Assembly (NCBI GenBank): GCA_024280455.1
Contig: JAJRQC010000023.1
Coordinates: 17,774-81,773 of the forward strand
Direction of reading: 5' to 3'
From: Deltaproteobacteria bacterium
Lineage (GTDB): Bacteria > Desulfobacterota > Desulfobulbia > Desulfobulbales > Desulfobulbaceae
Length of the DNA: 64,000 nt
Part shown: positions 7,751 to 15,385 of the stretch, in pieces
How the letters are laid out: each line of letters begins with the position of its first letter
Position numbering within the stretch: the stretch's first letter is position 1
Translations under genes and position numbers: made by a program
The notes under the pieces: model-generated
Database searches by the model: none
Told to the model about the DNA's origin: nothing
What the model saw: only the letters and a program-made list of their open reading frames with translations

Positions 7751-9487
7751 ATGTGGCGACTGAAAAGTGGATTTAAAGAGCGGTTACGGCCCCGGCTTGA
7801 GGTTTTGTACGGGGCTTCCGCCGTTGATGTTCTGCTGGAACGGATAGCCCTGGTGTCCGGGCGCTACAACTTCCTCGAGCAGCGCTGCAGCATGGAAAAT
7901 CCCTGCTGGGACCAGGCCAGTTGCATGCTGATTACCTACGGCGACATGATTACCAGTGAGCAGGAGGCGCCGCTTGTCACCCTCAACCGTTTTTTAAGCG
8001 ATCATCTGAAGGAGATTGTCAGCGGGGTCCATATCCTGCCCTTTTTTCCCTACAGTTCCGATGACGGGTTTTCAGTGATTGATTATCGTAAGGTGGACCC
8101 GAAACTGGGAACTTGGGAGGATGTGAGCACCCTGGCAACTGATTTCAAACTGATGTTCGATCTGGTTCTGAACCATGTTTCCAGCCGGTCGCGCTGGTTT
8201 CAGGATTATATCGGTTCCATTGCCCCGGCTCGTGATTTTTTTATTGAGGTGGAACCTGAGGTGGATCTCTCCATGGTTGTCCGCCCGCGAACCAGTCCTC
8301 TGCTTACACCGGTACAGACGGTTATCGGTACGCGTCATGTCTGGACCACCTTCAGTGATGACCAGGTGGATCTGAACTTTGCCAATCCCGATGTCCTGCT
8401 GGAAATGCTTGATATTCTCCTGGGCTATGTCGCCCATGGAGCATCGGTAATCCGTCTGGATGCCATTGCCTATCTCTGGAAAGAGATCGGCACTTCCTGC
8501 ATTAATCTGCCCCAGACCCATGAACTGGTCAAACTGCTGCGCGATGTACTCGACTCGGTGACCCCGGGAACGATCCTGTTGACCGAGACCAACCTGCCCC
8601 ACGAGGAAAACATCAGTTATTTCGGAAATGGGGATGAGGCGCATCTGGTCTACCAGTTCAGCCTGCCGCCGCTTTTGCTTCATACCCTGCAGTCCGGTTC
8701 CAGCCATCATCTGCAGACTTGGGCCAAGTCCCTTGCCCCGCCGCCGCCCGGCTGTTCTTTCTTTAACTTCACCGCCTCCCATGACGGCATCGGGGTTCGG
8801 CCGCTGGAGGGGTTGCTCAGTGTCGAGGAGATCGACCGGGTGGTGCAGACGGTGCGGACCTGCGGCGGTTTTGTCAACAGCCGCAAGGGAGAGGACAGTA
8901 GTGATATTCCCTATGAATTGAACATTACCTATTTTGATGCCATGAAGGATCCGGACCGGCCGGAAGATCTATCCCGGCAGACGATCAGGTTTCTCTGCTC
9001 CCAGATTATCATGCTCAGCCTGCGGGGGGTACCGGCGATTTATTTTCACAGCCTGACCGGGTCCCGCAATAATCATGAAGGGGTGGCCGAGACCGGACAG
9101 AACCGGACCATAAATCGGGCCCGCTGGTTGGATACTGATCTGCGCGGCCTGCTGGCCGATCCCAAAACGGTAACCGGCCGGGTTTTCCAGGCCTATACTG
9201 ATCTGCTTGCCAAACGCAGGCTTCATTCCGCCTTTCATCCGGATACACCGCAGGAGATAATCGACGCTCCGGATTCGATTTTTATTGTTGTCCGGACACC
9301 TGAACCCGGCACTCCGGTGACCTGTGTCCACAACGTCGGCCCTGCCGGGCAGCAGATACCGTTTGCCCGGCTTGGTTCGATTTTTTCTGCAAAGAAGACG
9401 GCCTGGGACCTGATCGGAGAAGAAACGATTGAAGAAACTCTGCACCTGGAGCCGTACCAGTGCTGTTGGCTGGTGGTCAAGGATTAG
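7751..9487 (+). CDS. GH13_18 alpha-glycoside phosphorylase (sucrose/glucosylglycerate phosphorylase type)
   Basis: A 578-residue (beta/alpha)8 enzyme. All GH13 signatures are present: region I DLVLNHVS (from residue 137), region II VIRLDAIAYLWKE with nucleophile D237, region III LLTETNLPHEE with acid/base E279, and region IV FTASHDGIG with D345. The length and the YELNITYFDAM segment fit subfamily 18, whose members reversibly phosphorolyse sucrose, glucosylglycerate or related glycosides to glucose-1-phosphate. Beside a GpgS-like gene, glucosylglycerate phosphorylase is the more attractive guess, allowing turnover of the solute, but sucrose phosphorylase cannot be excluded. GAGGAAG precedes the ATG. 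Downstream begins the left arm of a long inverted repeat. Confidence 0.85.
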   Translation: MWRLKSGFKERLRPRLEVLYGASAVDVLLERIALVSGRYNFLEQRCSMENPCWDQASCMLITYGDMITSEQEAPLVTLNRFLSDHLKEIVSGVHILPFFPYSSDDGFSVIDYRKVDPKLGTWEDVSTLATDFKLMFDLVLNHVSSRSRWFQDYIGSIAPARDFFIEVEPEVDLSMVVRPRTSPLLTPVQTVIGTRHVWTTFSDDQVDLNFANPDVLLEMLDILLGYVAHGASVIRLDAIAYLWKEIGTSCINLPQTHELVKLLRDVLDSVTPGTILLTETNLPHEENISYFGNGDEAHLVYQFSLPPLLLHTLQSGSSHHLQTWAKSLAPPPPGCSFFNFTASHDGIGVRPLEGLLSVEEIDRVVQTVRTCGGFVNSRKGEDSSDIPYELNITYFDAMKDPDRPEDLSRQTIRFLCSQIIMLSLRGVPAIYFHSLTGSRNNHEGVAETGQNRTINRARWLDTDLRGLLADPKTVTGRVFQAYTDLLAKRRLHSAFHPDTPQEIIDAPDSIFIVVRTPEPGTPVTCVHNVGPAGQQIPFARLGSIFSAKKTAWDLIGEETIEETLHLEPYQCCWLVVKD

Positions 9488-9490
9488 GAT

Positions 9491-9668
9491 TAGTATCTTA
9501 ATATATATGCGTGTTTTTTATGGCAGAAAATTAATTATTGATTGTCAAAGCAATAGGTTGTTTAGGATGAAGGCTGTTAGGGCGGCCATTTAGAATAACC
9601 TGCTAAGGGGCAACCATAACAGCCTACAGTCTATTCACCTGTATTCCGGTTGATCCGGGTTAGGAATA
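9491..9668 (+). repeat. Left arm of a ~180 bp long-range inverted repeat (family D)
   Basis: This non-coding segment is repeated in inverted orientation at 12262-12438, flanking a three-gene block. Shared stretches include TAGTATCTTA at the outer ends, AAGCAATAGGTTG, GGCCATTTAGAATAACCTGC and the inner end CCGGGTTAGG. Inside each copy AGGCTGTTA and TAACAGCCT form a 9 bp stem, so the element can itself fold. It ends just before the ribosome-binding site of the cupin gene. Confidence 0.85.
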
Positions 9669-9679
9669 AAGGAGAATTT

Positions 9680-10060
9680 ATGGGTGAAGTGACCACTGAA
9701 GAATTTGTCCAGTTAACCGATCATCGGCCTTGGGGGAGTTTTACCATCCTTGCCGATGAGGTCGATCACAAGGTCAAACGGATTGTTGTCAAGCCGGGGC
9801 AGCGGTTATCCCTGCAGCGGCATAAATACCGGCGAGAGCATTGGCTGGTGATAAGCGGCCGGGCCCTGGTGATCCGCAACGATGAACAGCTGGAACTAGG
9901 ACCGGGACAGTCGGTGGATATCGGTCAGGGGGACATTCACCGGGTTCGGAATGACGGCAACTGTGACATGGTTTTTATAGAAATACAGCTCGGCGAATAT
10001 TTTGGCGAGGATGATATTGAACGACTGGAGGATGATTATGGGCGGCAGGAAAAACAATGA
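9680..10060 (+). CDS. Cupin, mannose-6-phosphate isomerase type II domain
   Basis: A 126-residue single cupin matching the isomerase domain of type II mannose-6-phosphate isomerases (C-terminal half of ManC/AlgA). Key segments are DHRPWGSFTIL, PGQRLSLQRHKYRREHWLV (metal-binding Gln/His/Glu/His pattern) and GDIHRVRN. AAAGGAG precedes the chosen ATG at 9680; an in-frame start at 9650 lies inside the repeat. The enzyme would interconvert fructose-6- and mannose-6-phosphate, feeding GDP-mannose synthesis. That fits mannosylation of a glycerate-based solute. It overlaps the next gene by ATGA. Confidence 0.8.
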   Translation: MGEVTTEEFVQLTDHRPWGSFTILADEVDHKVKRIVVKPGQRLSLQRHKYRREHWLVISGRALVIRNDEQLELGPGQSVDIGQGDIHRVRNDGNCDMVFIEIQLGEYFGEDDIERLEDDYGRQEKQ

Positions 10061-11214
10061 GTGATGTTGATATGGAAAAGATTATGACTCGGATGAACGG
10101 CCTTGCCGGGGAGTTGGAACCCTTTCGGGAGATGCTGCTTGCCAACGTGGTGATGATCAGCGAGATCCCGGCCCCGACCTTTGGCGAAGAGGAGCGGATC
10201 GGTTTTCTGCAGCAGCGGTTCACGGAGAGCGGCCTGGACACGACCTCCATTGATGAAGTCGGCAACGGGGTCGGTATCTTGTCCGGCACCGAAGGAAAAC
10301 AGACCATCCTGCTCACTGCCCATGCCGATACACCATTTCCGGTTTCGGAAAATCACTCCTGTACCCTGGAAACCGATCGGATTCTCGGGGCAGGTGTTGC
10401 TGATAATTCCCTTGGACTTGCCGTGTTGGTGACCCTGCCGACCATTCTGGAGGGGCTGAATATCCGTTTGAAGAGTGACCTGCTCTTTCTTGGTACCATC
10501 GGCAGTCTTGAGCAGGGCAATCAGCGGGGCCTGCGATTTTTTCTTGCCAATACCAACCGAACCCTTGCCGCCGGTCTCTCCATCGAGGGGGCACCCCTTG
10601 GCCGGCTCCATTACCGTTCCATGGCCTCTCTCGGCGGGATGATCTCCTGCCACGTAAGACGTAAAGTCAGCCAGATAAGCGCGATTGAGATCATCAATCG
10701 GATTATTAATCGTTTAGGTGATATTGAGCTGCCGGAGCAGACTCATACCGGCCTTGTTTTCGGAGAAATTTCAGGGGGCGCGTCGTACAAGATTCCTGCC
10801 CGTAATACCCAGCTTACCTTTCAGCTTCGCAGTGACGATGATAAGACCGTGGCCGACATCAGGAAACAGATCAACGCCATTGTCGACGATGAGGCCAGGG
10901 AAAAGGGCGTTTCCTGTCATCTTGAGGGCATTGCCTGGACAAGGGCCGGGGGGCTTGAATCCGATCACCCCCTGGTTGTCCTGACCCGTAAGATCATGAC
11001 CGGTCTCGGTATTCAGCCCAGGGAGAGTATCTATTCCGCCATCATCTCCGGGTATGTGGAACAGGAGCTGCCGGCGATCTGTCTCGGCATGACCGACGGG
11101 GATAACATCAACTATCCGGACGAATATGTGGAAATAGAACCGATCCTTACCGGTGTTGCCCAACTCATAGGCGTACTTATGGCCATAGATGGAGGATGCT
11201 GTGCTCAATATTGA
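10057..11214 (+). CDS. M20-family peptidase homologue lacking key catalytic residues
   Basis: A 385-residue protein with the M20 metallopeptidase fold. The first metal ligands are kept: His and Asp in LTAHADTPF and Asp in GAGVADNSLG. The general-base/metal Glu-Glu motif expected in GEEGxGxxRG appears as GSLEQGNQRG, and the final metal His expected before the (Y/T)PDEYV motif is Asn (NINYPDEYVEI). The lid/dimerisation segment (about 190-290) is intact. It overlaps the cupin by 4 bases and the GpgS-like gene by about 14-26, so expression is probably coupled to solute synthesis. I infer a non-hydrolytic partner or a strongly altered enzyme; its role is unknown. Confidence 0.75.
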   Translation: MSDVDMEKIMTRMNGLAGELEPFREMLLANVVMISEIPAPTFGEEERIGFLQQRFTESGLDTTSIDEVGNGVGILSGTEGKQTILLTAHADTPFPVSENHSCTLETDRILGAGVADNSLGLAVLVTLPTILEGLNIRLKSDLLFLGTIGSLEQGNQRGLRFFLANTNRTLAAGLSIEGAPLGRLHYRSMASLGGMISCHVRRKVSQISAIEIINRIINRLGDIELPEQTHTGLVFGEISGGASYKIPARNTQLTFQLRSDDDKTVADIRKQINAIVDDEAREKGVSCHLEGIAWTRAGGLESDHPLVVLTRKIMTGLGIQPRESIYSAIISGYVEQELPAICLGMTDGDNINYPDEYVEIEPILTGVAQLIGVLMAIDGGCCAQY

Positions 11215-12184
11215 TAACTGGCTGCAATCGAATACCTTTCATCACGGGCAGTTCTGGGATCTGCTCGGGCTTATCGAGGAAAAGGAAAAGAAGAACCTGA
11301 CCATCTCGCTCTGTATTCCGACCCTGAATGAAGAGAAGACCATTGGCAAGGAGGTGGTTTTATTCAAATCCGAACTCCAGGATCGGTATCCGCTCCTGGA
11401 CGAGATTGCCGTGATCGATTCCGGCTCCACCGACCGCACCCTTGAGGTGGCCGCCTCGTTCGGGGCCGATGTCTATCATTCTGCGGAAATTCTTCCGGAA
11501 ATGGGCTTCAATCGAGGCAAGGGCGAAAATTTGTGGAAGGCAATCTATCAGCTCAAGGGCGATATTATCGTCTACGTGGATGCGGATATAAAAAATATCC
11601 ACCCCCGTTTTGTCTATGGCCTGGTCGCTCCGCTGATTCACCGTAACGAAATCAAGTACTGCAAGGCTTTTTATGACCGTCCCCTGGCTCTTTCCAGGGA
11701 GATACGGCCTTCGGGCGGGGGCAGGGTAACCGAAATCTTGGTGCGCCCGCTTTTTTCCCTGTTTTTTCCTGAGCTGACCGCCATCATCCAGCCGCTTTCA
11801 GGTGAATATGCGGTTCGCCGGGAGGTGCTGGAGCGGATTCCCTTTCCTGTCGGCTACGGGGTGGAGACCTCGCATCTGCTTGATGTTTATTTCGAGTACG
11901 GTCTGGATGCCTTTGCCCAGACCGATCTGGACCGGCGGGTTCACCGGCATCAGGAGACCCGTGATCTCGGCAAGATGTCCTTTGGTATTCTCCGTACCTT
12001 CTTCAAGCGCATGAAGGCACGGGGCATGGTCAATGATCTGCCCGAGCTGACGGCCAACCTGCGCCAGTTTCTGGCCCAGGAAAACCGGTACGAGCAGGTG
12101 ATTCATGAGATCTATGAAGAAGAACGCCCGCCCATGATTGAAGTTCCTGCCTATCGTGAGAAATACGGTTTGGATGCGGCCTGA
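11201..12184 (+). CDS. gpgS: GpgS-like glucosyl-3-phosphoglycerate synthase (GT81)
   Basis: A GT-A glycosyltransferase of about 328 residues. Motifs are LCIPTLNEEKTIGKEV at the nucleotide-binding N-terminus, AVIDSGSTDRTLEVAA, FNRGKGENLWKA, the metal-binding DxD in VYVDADIKN, and PLSGEYAVRREVLERIPF. This pattern matches GpgS, which joins UDP/ADP-glucose to 3-phosphoglycerate as the first step to glucosylglycerate. I prefer the GTG at 11201 because GGAGG lies five bases upstream; the in-frame ATG at 11189 has no clear ribosome-binding site. A HAD phosphatase needed to complete the pathway lies two genes on but is frameshifted. Mannosyl-3-phosphoglycerate synthase is less likely given the overall pattern. 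Confidence 0.85.
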   Translation: MLNIDNWLQSNTFHHGQFWDLLGLIEEKEKKNLTISLCIPTLNEEKTIGKEVVLFKSELQDRYPLLDEIAVIDSGSTDRTLEVAASFGADVYHSAEILPEMGFNRGKGENLWKAIYQLKGDIIVYVDADIKNIHPRFVYGLVAPLIHRNEIKYCKAFYDRPLALSREIRPSGGGRVTEILVRPLFSLFFPELTAIIQPLSGEYAVRREVLERIPFPVGYGVETSHLLDVYFEYGLDAFAQTDLDRRVHRHQETRDLGKMSFGILRTFFKRMKARGMVNDLPELTANLRQFLAQENRYEQVIHEIYEEERPPMIEVPAYREKYGLDAA

Positions 12185-12191
12185 AGTCAAG

Positions 12192-12256
12192 CATTCCCAC
12201 GCAGAGCATGGGAACGAGAAATACATTCCCAGGCAGAGTGTGGGGACGAGAAACCC
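12192..12256. repeat. Two tandem copies of a CATTCCCACGCAGAGC-type palindromic repeat
   Basis: Two ~32 bp units (starting at 12192 and 12224) carry CATTCCCA..GCAGAG..TGGGAACGAG, each able to form a small hairpin. It lies directly after the gpgS stop and could act as a 3' hairpin. Similar interspersed units are common in many environmental bacteria. Confidence 0.7.
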
Positions 12257-12261
12257 CTAAT

Positions 12262-12438
12262 CCCTAACCCGGATAAACCGGAATAGAGGTGCATAGGCTA
12301 TAGGCTGTTAGTTTTGCCCTTTAGCAGGTTATTCTAAATGGCCGCCTAACAGCCTTCAGCCTAAGCAACCTATTGCTTTGCCAGTCAATAATTAATTTTT
12401 CTTCCATAAAAAACACGAAAATAAACAGTAAGATACTA
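12262..12438 (-). repeat. Right arm of the ~180 bp inverted repeat (family D)
   Basis: Inverted copy of 9491-9668, ending three bases before the ATG of the next glycosyltransferase gene. Outer ends read TAGTATCTTA on the minus strand. The two arms enclose the cupin, M20-like and gpgS genes. Confidence 0.85.
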
Positions 12439-12440
12439 AA

Positions 12441-13892
12441 ATGCGCATTGCCATTGTCCATTATCACCTGCAGCCCGGCGGGGTGACCCGTATAATCGAA
12501 CATACCGTGGCAGCCCTTGCCGGTAGCGGTATCTCCCTGGTGGTCCTGACCGGTCAGGAGCCGGGGCCCGATTTCCCGGCACCTTTCAAGGTCATTCCGG
12601 CGCTCCAGTACGAAGCTCAGCGCTCCGTCTCAACACCTGGTGATCTGGTCCGCGCCATGAAAGAAGCGGCCCAGGAGAGCCTGGGAGTATTTCCTGACCT
12701 CTGGCATGTCCATAATCACAGTCTTGGGAAAAATACGATTCTGCCCCCGGCGCTGCATTTCCTTGCCGAAGAAGGCCACCATCTGCTCCTGCACATCCAT
12801 GATTTTGCCGAAGACGGGCGGCCTGCCAACTATCATATGATGCTGGAGAAAATGGCCGACGGCAGTAAGAGAGCAATGTCGAAACTGTTGTATCCGGCCG
12901 CAGATCATGTGCATTACGGGGTGCTCAATGGTCGGGATTTTTCGTTTTTGCTGGATGCCGGAGTGCAGATCGACTGCCTGCACCTGCTGGCCAACCCTGT
13001 ACAGCTCCATGTCGGATATGAGGATGCACCTCCGCCTGCACCCGAACAGCTCTTTCTCTATCCCACCCGGGCCATCCGCCGTAAGAACCTGGGAGAATTT
13101 CTCCTCTGGTCGGCAGTGACCGGAGAGGGTAATCGTTTTGCCACCACAATGGGCCCGGAAAATCCGCGTGAGCGGCCCCGTTATGAACAGTGGAAGCGAT
13201 TTGCAGCTGAACTTTCCCTGCCGGTGGAGTTCGAACTGGCGTCTCGACCCGGAAACAGCTTTGTCCAGTTGCTCCGACAGGCCAGAGGGCTTGTCACTAC
13301 CAGCGTGGCAGAGGGGTTTGGATTGGCCTTTCTGGAACCTTGGCTGGCCGGCCGGCCGGTCTGTGGTCGTGACCTGCCGGAAATCACCGACGAATTTCGT
13401 GACCAGGGAATCCTGCTTCCTCATCTGTACCGACGATTGGATGTGCCGGTCCAGTGGATCGGGAGGGGCAGGTTGCTTGACTGTGCAGTCGCCGGGCAGG
13501 AGAAGAGTCTTTCCGCCTATGGCAGACAGCCGGGACCGAACTGTCTGGACAGGATTCTCGCCGCCTGGATTAAGGACGACAATGTGGATTTTGGTTGCCT
13601 TGATGAGGAGATGCAGCAACTGGTGATCCGTCGTCTTGTTCGTGATCCGCAGGAAGCCACCCTTCTGCGGCCCGATGGTCTGCCGGATCCCGTATCTTGT
13701 GATGAGCCGCTTGAAATCAACCGTAAAATTCTTGAGCAAAGATACAGCCTGTCCGGGTACGGGGCACGCCTGCGCGAGGTGTACCGCCGGATTGTCGGCT
13801 CGGTATCGACACCGCTTGATGCACTTGATGGTGAACAGCTGTTGAATCATTTTCTGGCTCCGGAACGGTTAACCCTGTTGCGGGTGGATTAA
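12441..13892 (+). CDS. GT4-like glycosyltransferase
   Basis: A 483-residue GT-B type glycosyltransferase. The N-terminus MRIAIVHYHLQPGGVTRII is the classic GT4 opening with a glycine loop. WHVHNHSLGKN and LLLHIHDFAEDGRPANY form the acceptor side, and YPTRAIRRKNLGEF with TSVAEGFGLAFLEPWLAGRPV forms the donor-sugar motif near residues 290-310. A C-terminal region of ~140 residues extends beyond the usual domain. The ribosome-binding site is not strong, since the upstream bases belong to the inverted repeat. The following HAD gene starts one base after its stop. It may add a second sugar in the solute pathway, but the specificity is not visible. Confidence 0.75.
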   Translation: MRIAIVHYHLQPGGVTRIIEHTVAALAGSGISLVVLTGQEPGPDFPAPFKVIPALQYEAQRSVSTPGDLVRAMKEAAQESLGVFPDLWHVHNHSLGKNTILPPALHFLAEEGHHLLLHIHDFAEDGRPANYHMMLEKMADGSKRAMSKLLYPAADHVHYGVLNGRDFSFLLDAGVQIDCLHLLANPVQLHVGYEDAPPPAPEQLFLYPTRAIRRKNLGEFLLWSAVTGEGNRFATTMGPENPRERPRYEQWKRFAAELSLPVEFELASRPGNSFVQLLRQARGLVTTSVAEGFGLAFLEPWLAGRPVCGRDLPEITDEFRDQGILLPHLYRRLDVPVQWIGRGRLLDCAVAGQEKSLSAYGRQPGPNCLDRILAAWIKDDNVDFGCLDEEMQQLVIRRLVRDPQEATLLRPDGLPDPVSCDEPLEINRKILEQRYSLSGYGARLREVYRRIVGSVSTPLDALDGEQLLNHFLAPERLTLLRVD

Positions 13893-13893
13893 G

Positions 13894-14798
13894 ATGCCGG
13901 ATATACCAACTGTACAGGCTATTGCCGAGCACCTCCTGCACCCGCTTACCCCGATTCCAACCGGTTTCCCTGCCAGAATATCTCCCATGCAGCCCAAAGC
14001 GGTGATCTTTGATATCTACGGTACCCTCCTGATTTCCGCCGCCGGTGATGTCGGTCCGGATTCGGCCAAGGATGATGAACAGGCTTCCTGGAGGCCCTGG
14101 TGGACGGCGGCTGGGATCCGGCCCTGGTTCACGAAAAGGGTACCAGCCTCCTGCAGGAGGAAATCCATACCGTCCACCGGGAAAAAAGAGCGCAGGGGGT
14201 GCATTTTCCGGAAATTGATATCCTACAGGTCTGGCACCGGGTTTTACTCCGCCTGGGCCTGCTCACTGAAGGTGAAAATAAAATAAAAATAAAAATAAAA
14301 AAAATCCGGTTGACCGCCCTTTCCTATGAATGCCGGACAAACCCGGTCTGGCCGATGCCGGGTCTGCTGGAGACACTCCGTCGATTGCAGGATAAGAAAA
14401 TACAATTTGGCATTCTCTCAAATGCTCAGTTCTACACCCCGATTCTTTTTGAAATTCTTTGTAATAATCAATCGTTAACCGGGTTGGGGTTTAATCCGGG
14501 TCTCTGTCTCTTTTCCTACCTGGAAGGCGAGGGGAAGCCATCGCCGAATCTGTTTTCCACCCTGGCACTGCGGTTGGAAGATTATGATGTTGCCGCATCC
14601 GAGGTCCTCTATGTCGGTAACGATATGCTCAAGGATATATGGCCGGCAGCGGATGTCGGTTGGCAGACTGCTCTTTTTGCCGGCGACAACCGTTCCCTTC
14701 GTCTTCGCGAAGACGACCCTCGTGTACGAAACATTCAGCCGACCATGGTCATTGATGACCTCAGGCAGCTTGTTGATGCAACTCTCTCCCATTCTTGA
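13894..14798 (+). pseudogene. HAD-superfamily phosphatase, interrupted by a single-base frameshift
   Basis: Two overlapping frames together encode about 301 residues of a HAD hydrolase. The first frame carries motif I (AVIFDIYGTLLIS); the second carries GILSNAQF (motif II), a Lys in EGEGKPSP (motif III) and VLYVGNDMLKDIWPAADVG (motif IV). Adding one T near 14085 joins them smoothly as DDEQAFLEALVDGGWD. The gene is therefore either newly inactivated or carries a sequencing error. Motif I has Tyr where many phosphatases have the second Asp, as in dehalogenase-type members. From context it would be the glucosyl-3-phosphoglycerate phosphatase. A low-complexity AAAAT tract at 14276-14308 inserts a KIKIKIKK segment. 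Confidence 0.75.
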
Positions 14799-15086
14799 TC
14801 AGCCCCCACCGCAAATACCGTTTTTTTTCCGGAAAATTTTCAAACCTGTCGTCCCCCAATGGTTTGTCATTGTAGATAATTTTTTTTTATTCTTGTGAAT
14901 CCTTGTTCAGCACTATGGTTGCAGGAATAAAAATTTATTTGACAAGGGGGGGCTATAGATGTGTAATTTGAATTGAAAAGGAATATCAGGCGGTACCGGA
15001 GCGGTTCCGTTGCAGGTATTTTCATGAAATTTCAAATGTCTGATGGTGTTGCGTGTACTCTCTTCACTGGATGGACTTTTTTTTTG
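14799..15086. other. Gap with no recognised gene
   Basis: Between the HAD stop and the repeat block the sequence is AT-rich with several T runs (14820-14830, 14880-14892), and no convincing reading frame is seen. Confidence 0.5.
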
Positions 15087-15371
15087 TCGGGTTTATCCGA
15101 AAATCGCCCACGAAGTGATGTCGTTTCAGGCTATTTTCATAGTTTGTTGTGGCTGTGACCTGTACAATCTGGTCCAGCCATGCTGGTTTATCCGAAAATC
15201 GAATTACGCGATGTTATGAACGTAACTTGTTAATTTTCATAGTTTGTTGTGCCGGAAAAGTATGGCGGTTTATCTGAAAATAACCCGCGAAGCTGTGTCG
15301 TATCAGACTATTTTCATTCTTTGTTGTGGCTGTGACCTGTAAAATCTTGGTCCAGCCATGCTGGTTTATCA
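15087..15371 (-). repeat. Dispersed repeat family A, three degenerate units
   Basis: Three units of about 85-100 bp in the orientation opposite to those at 6019. Each carries versions of TTTGTTGTGGCTGTGACCTG and two end with CCAGCCATGCTGGTTTAT. The block stops just before the ribosome-binding site of the chemoreceptor gene. Confidence 0.8.
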
Positions 15372-15385
15372 AAAAGGGGGGGTGT

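Noticed and set aside
12630..13850. 406-codon minus-strand open frame
   Set aside because: It is antisense to the GT4-like gene and lacks signals.
14973..15158. 61-codon plus-strand open frame
   Set aside because: Part of it lies in the repeat block, the start has no ribosome-binding site and the product has no recognisable feature beyond one Phe-rich stretch.
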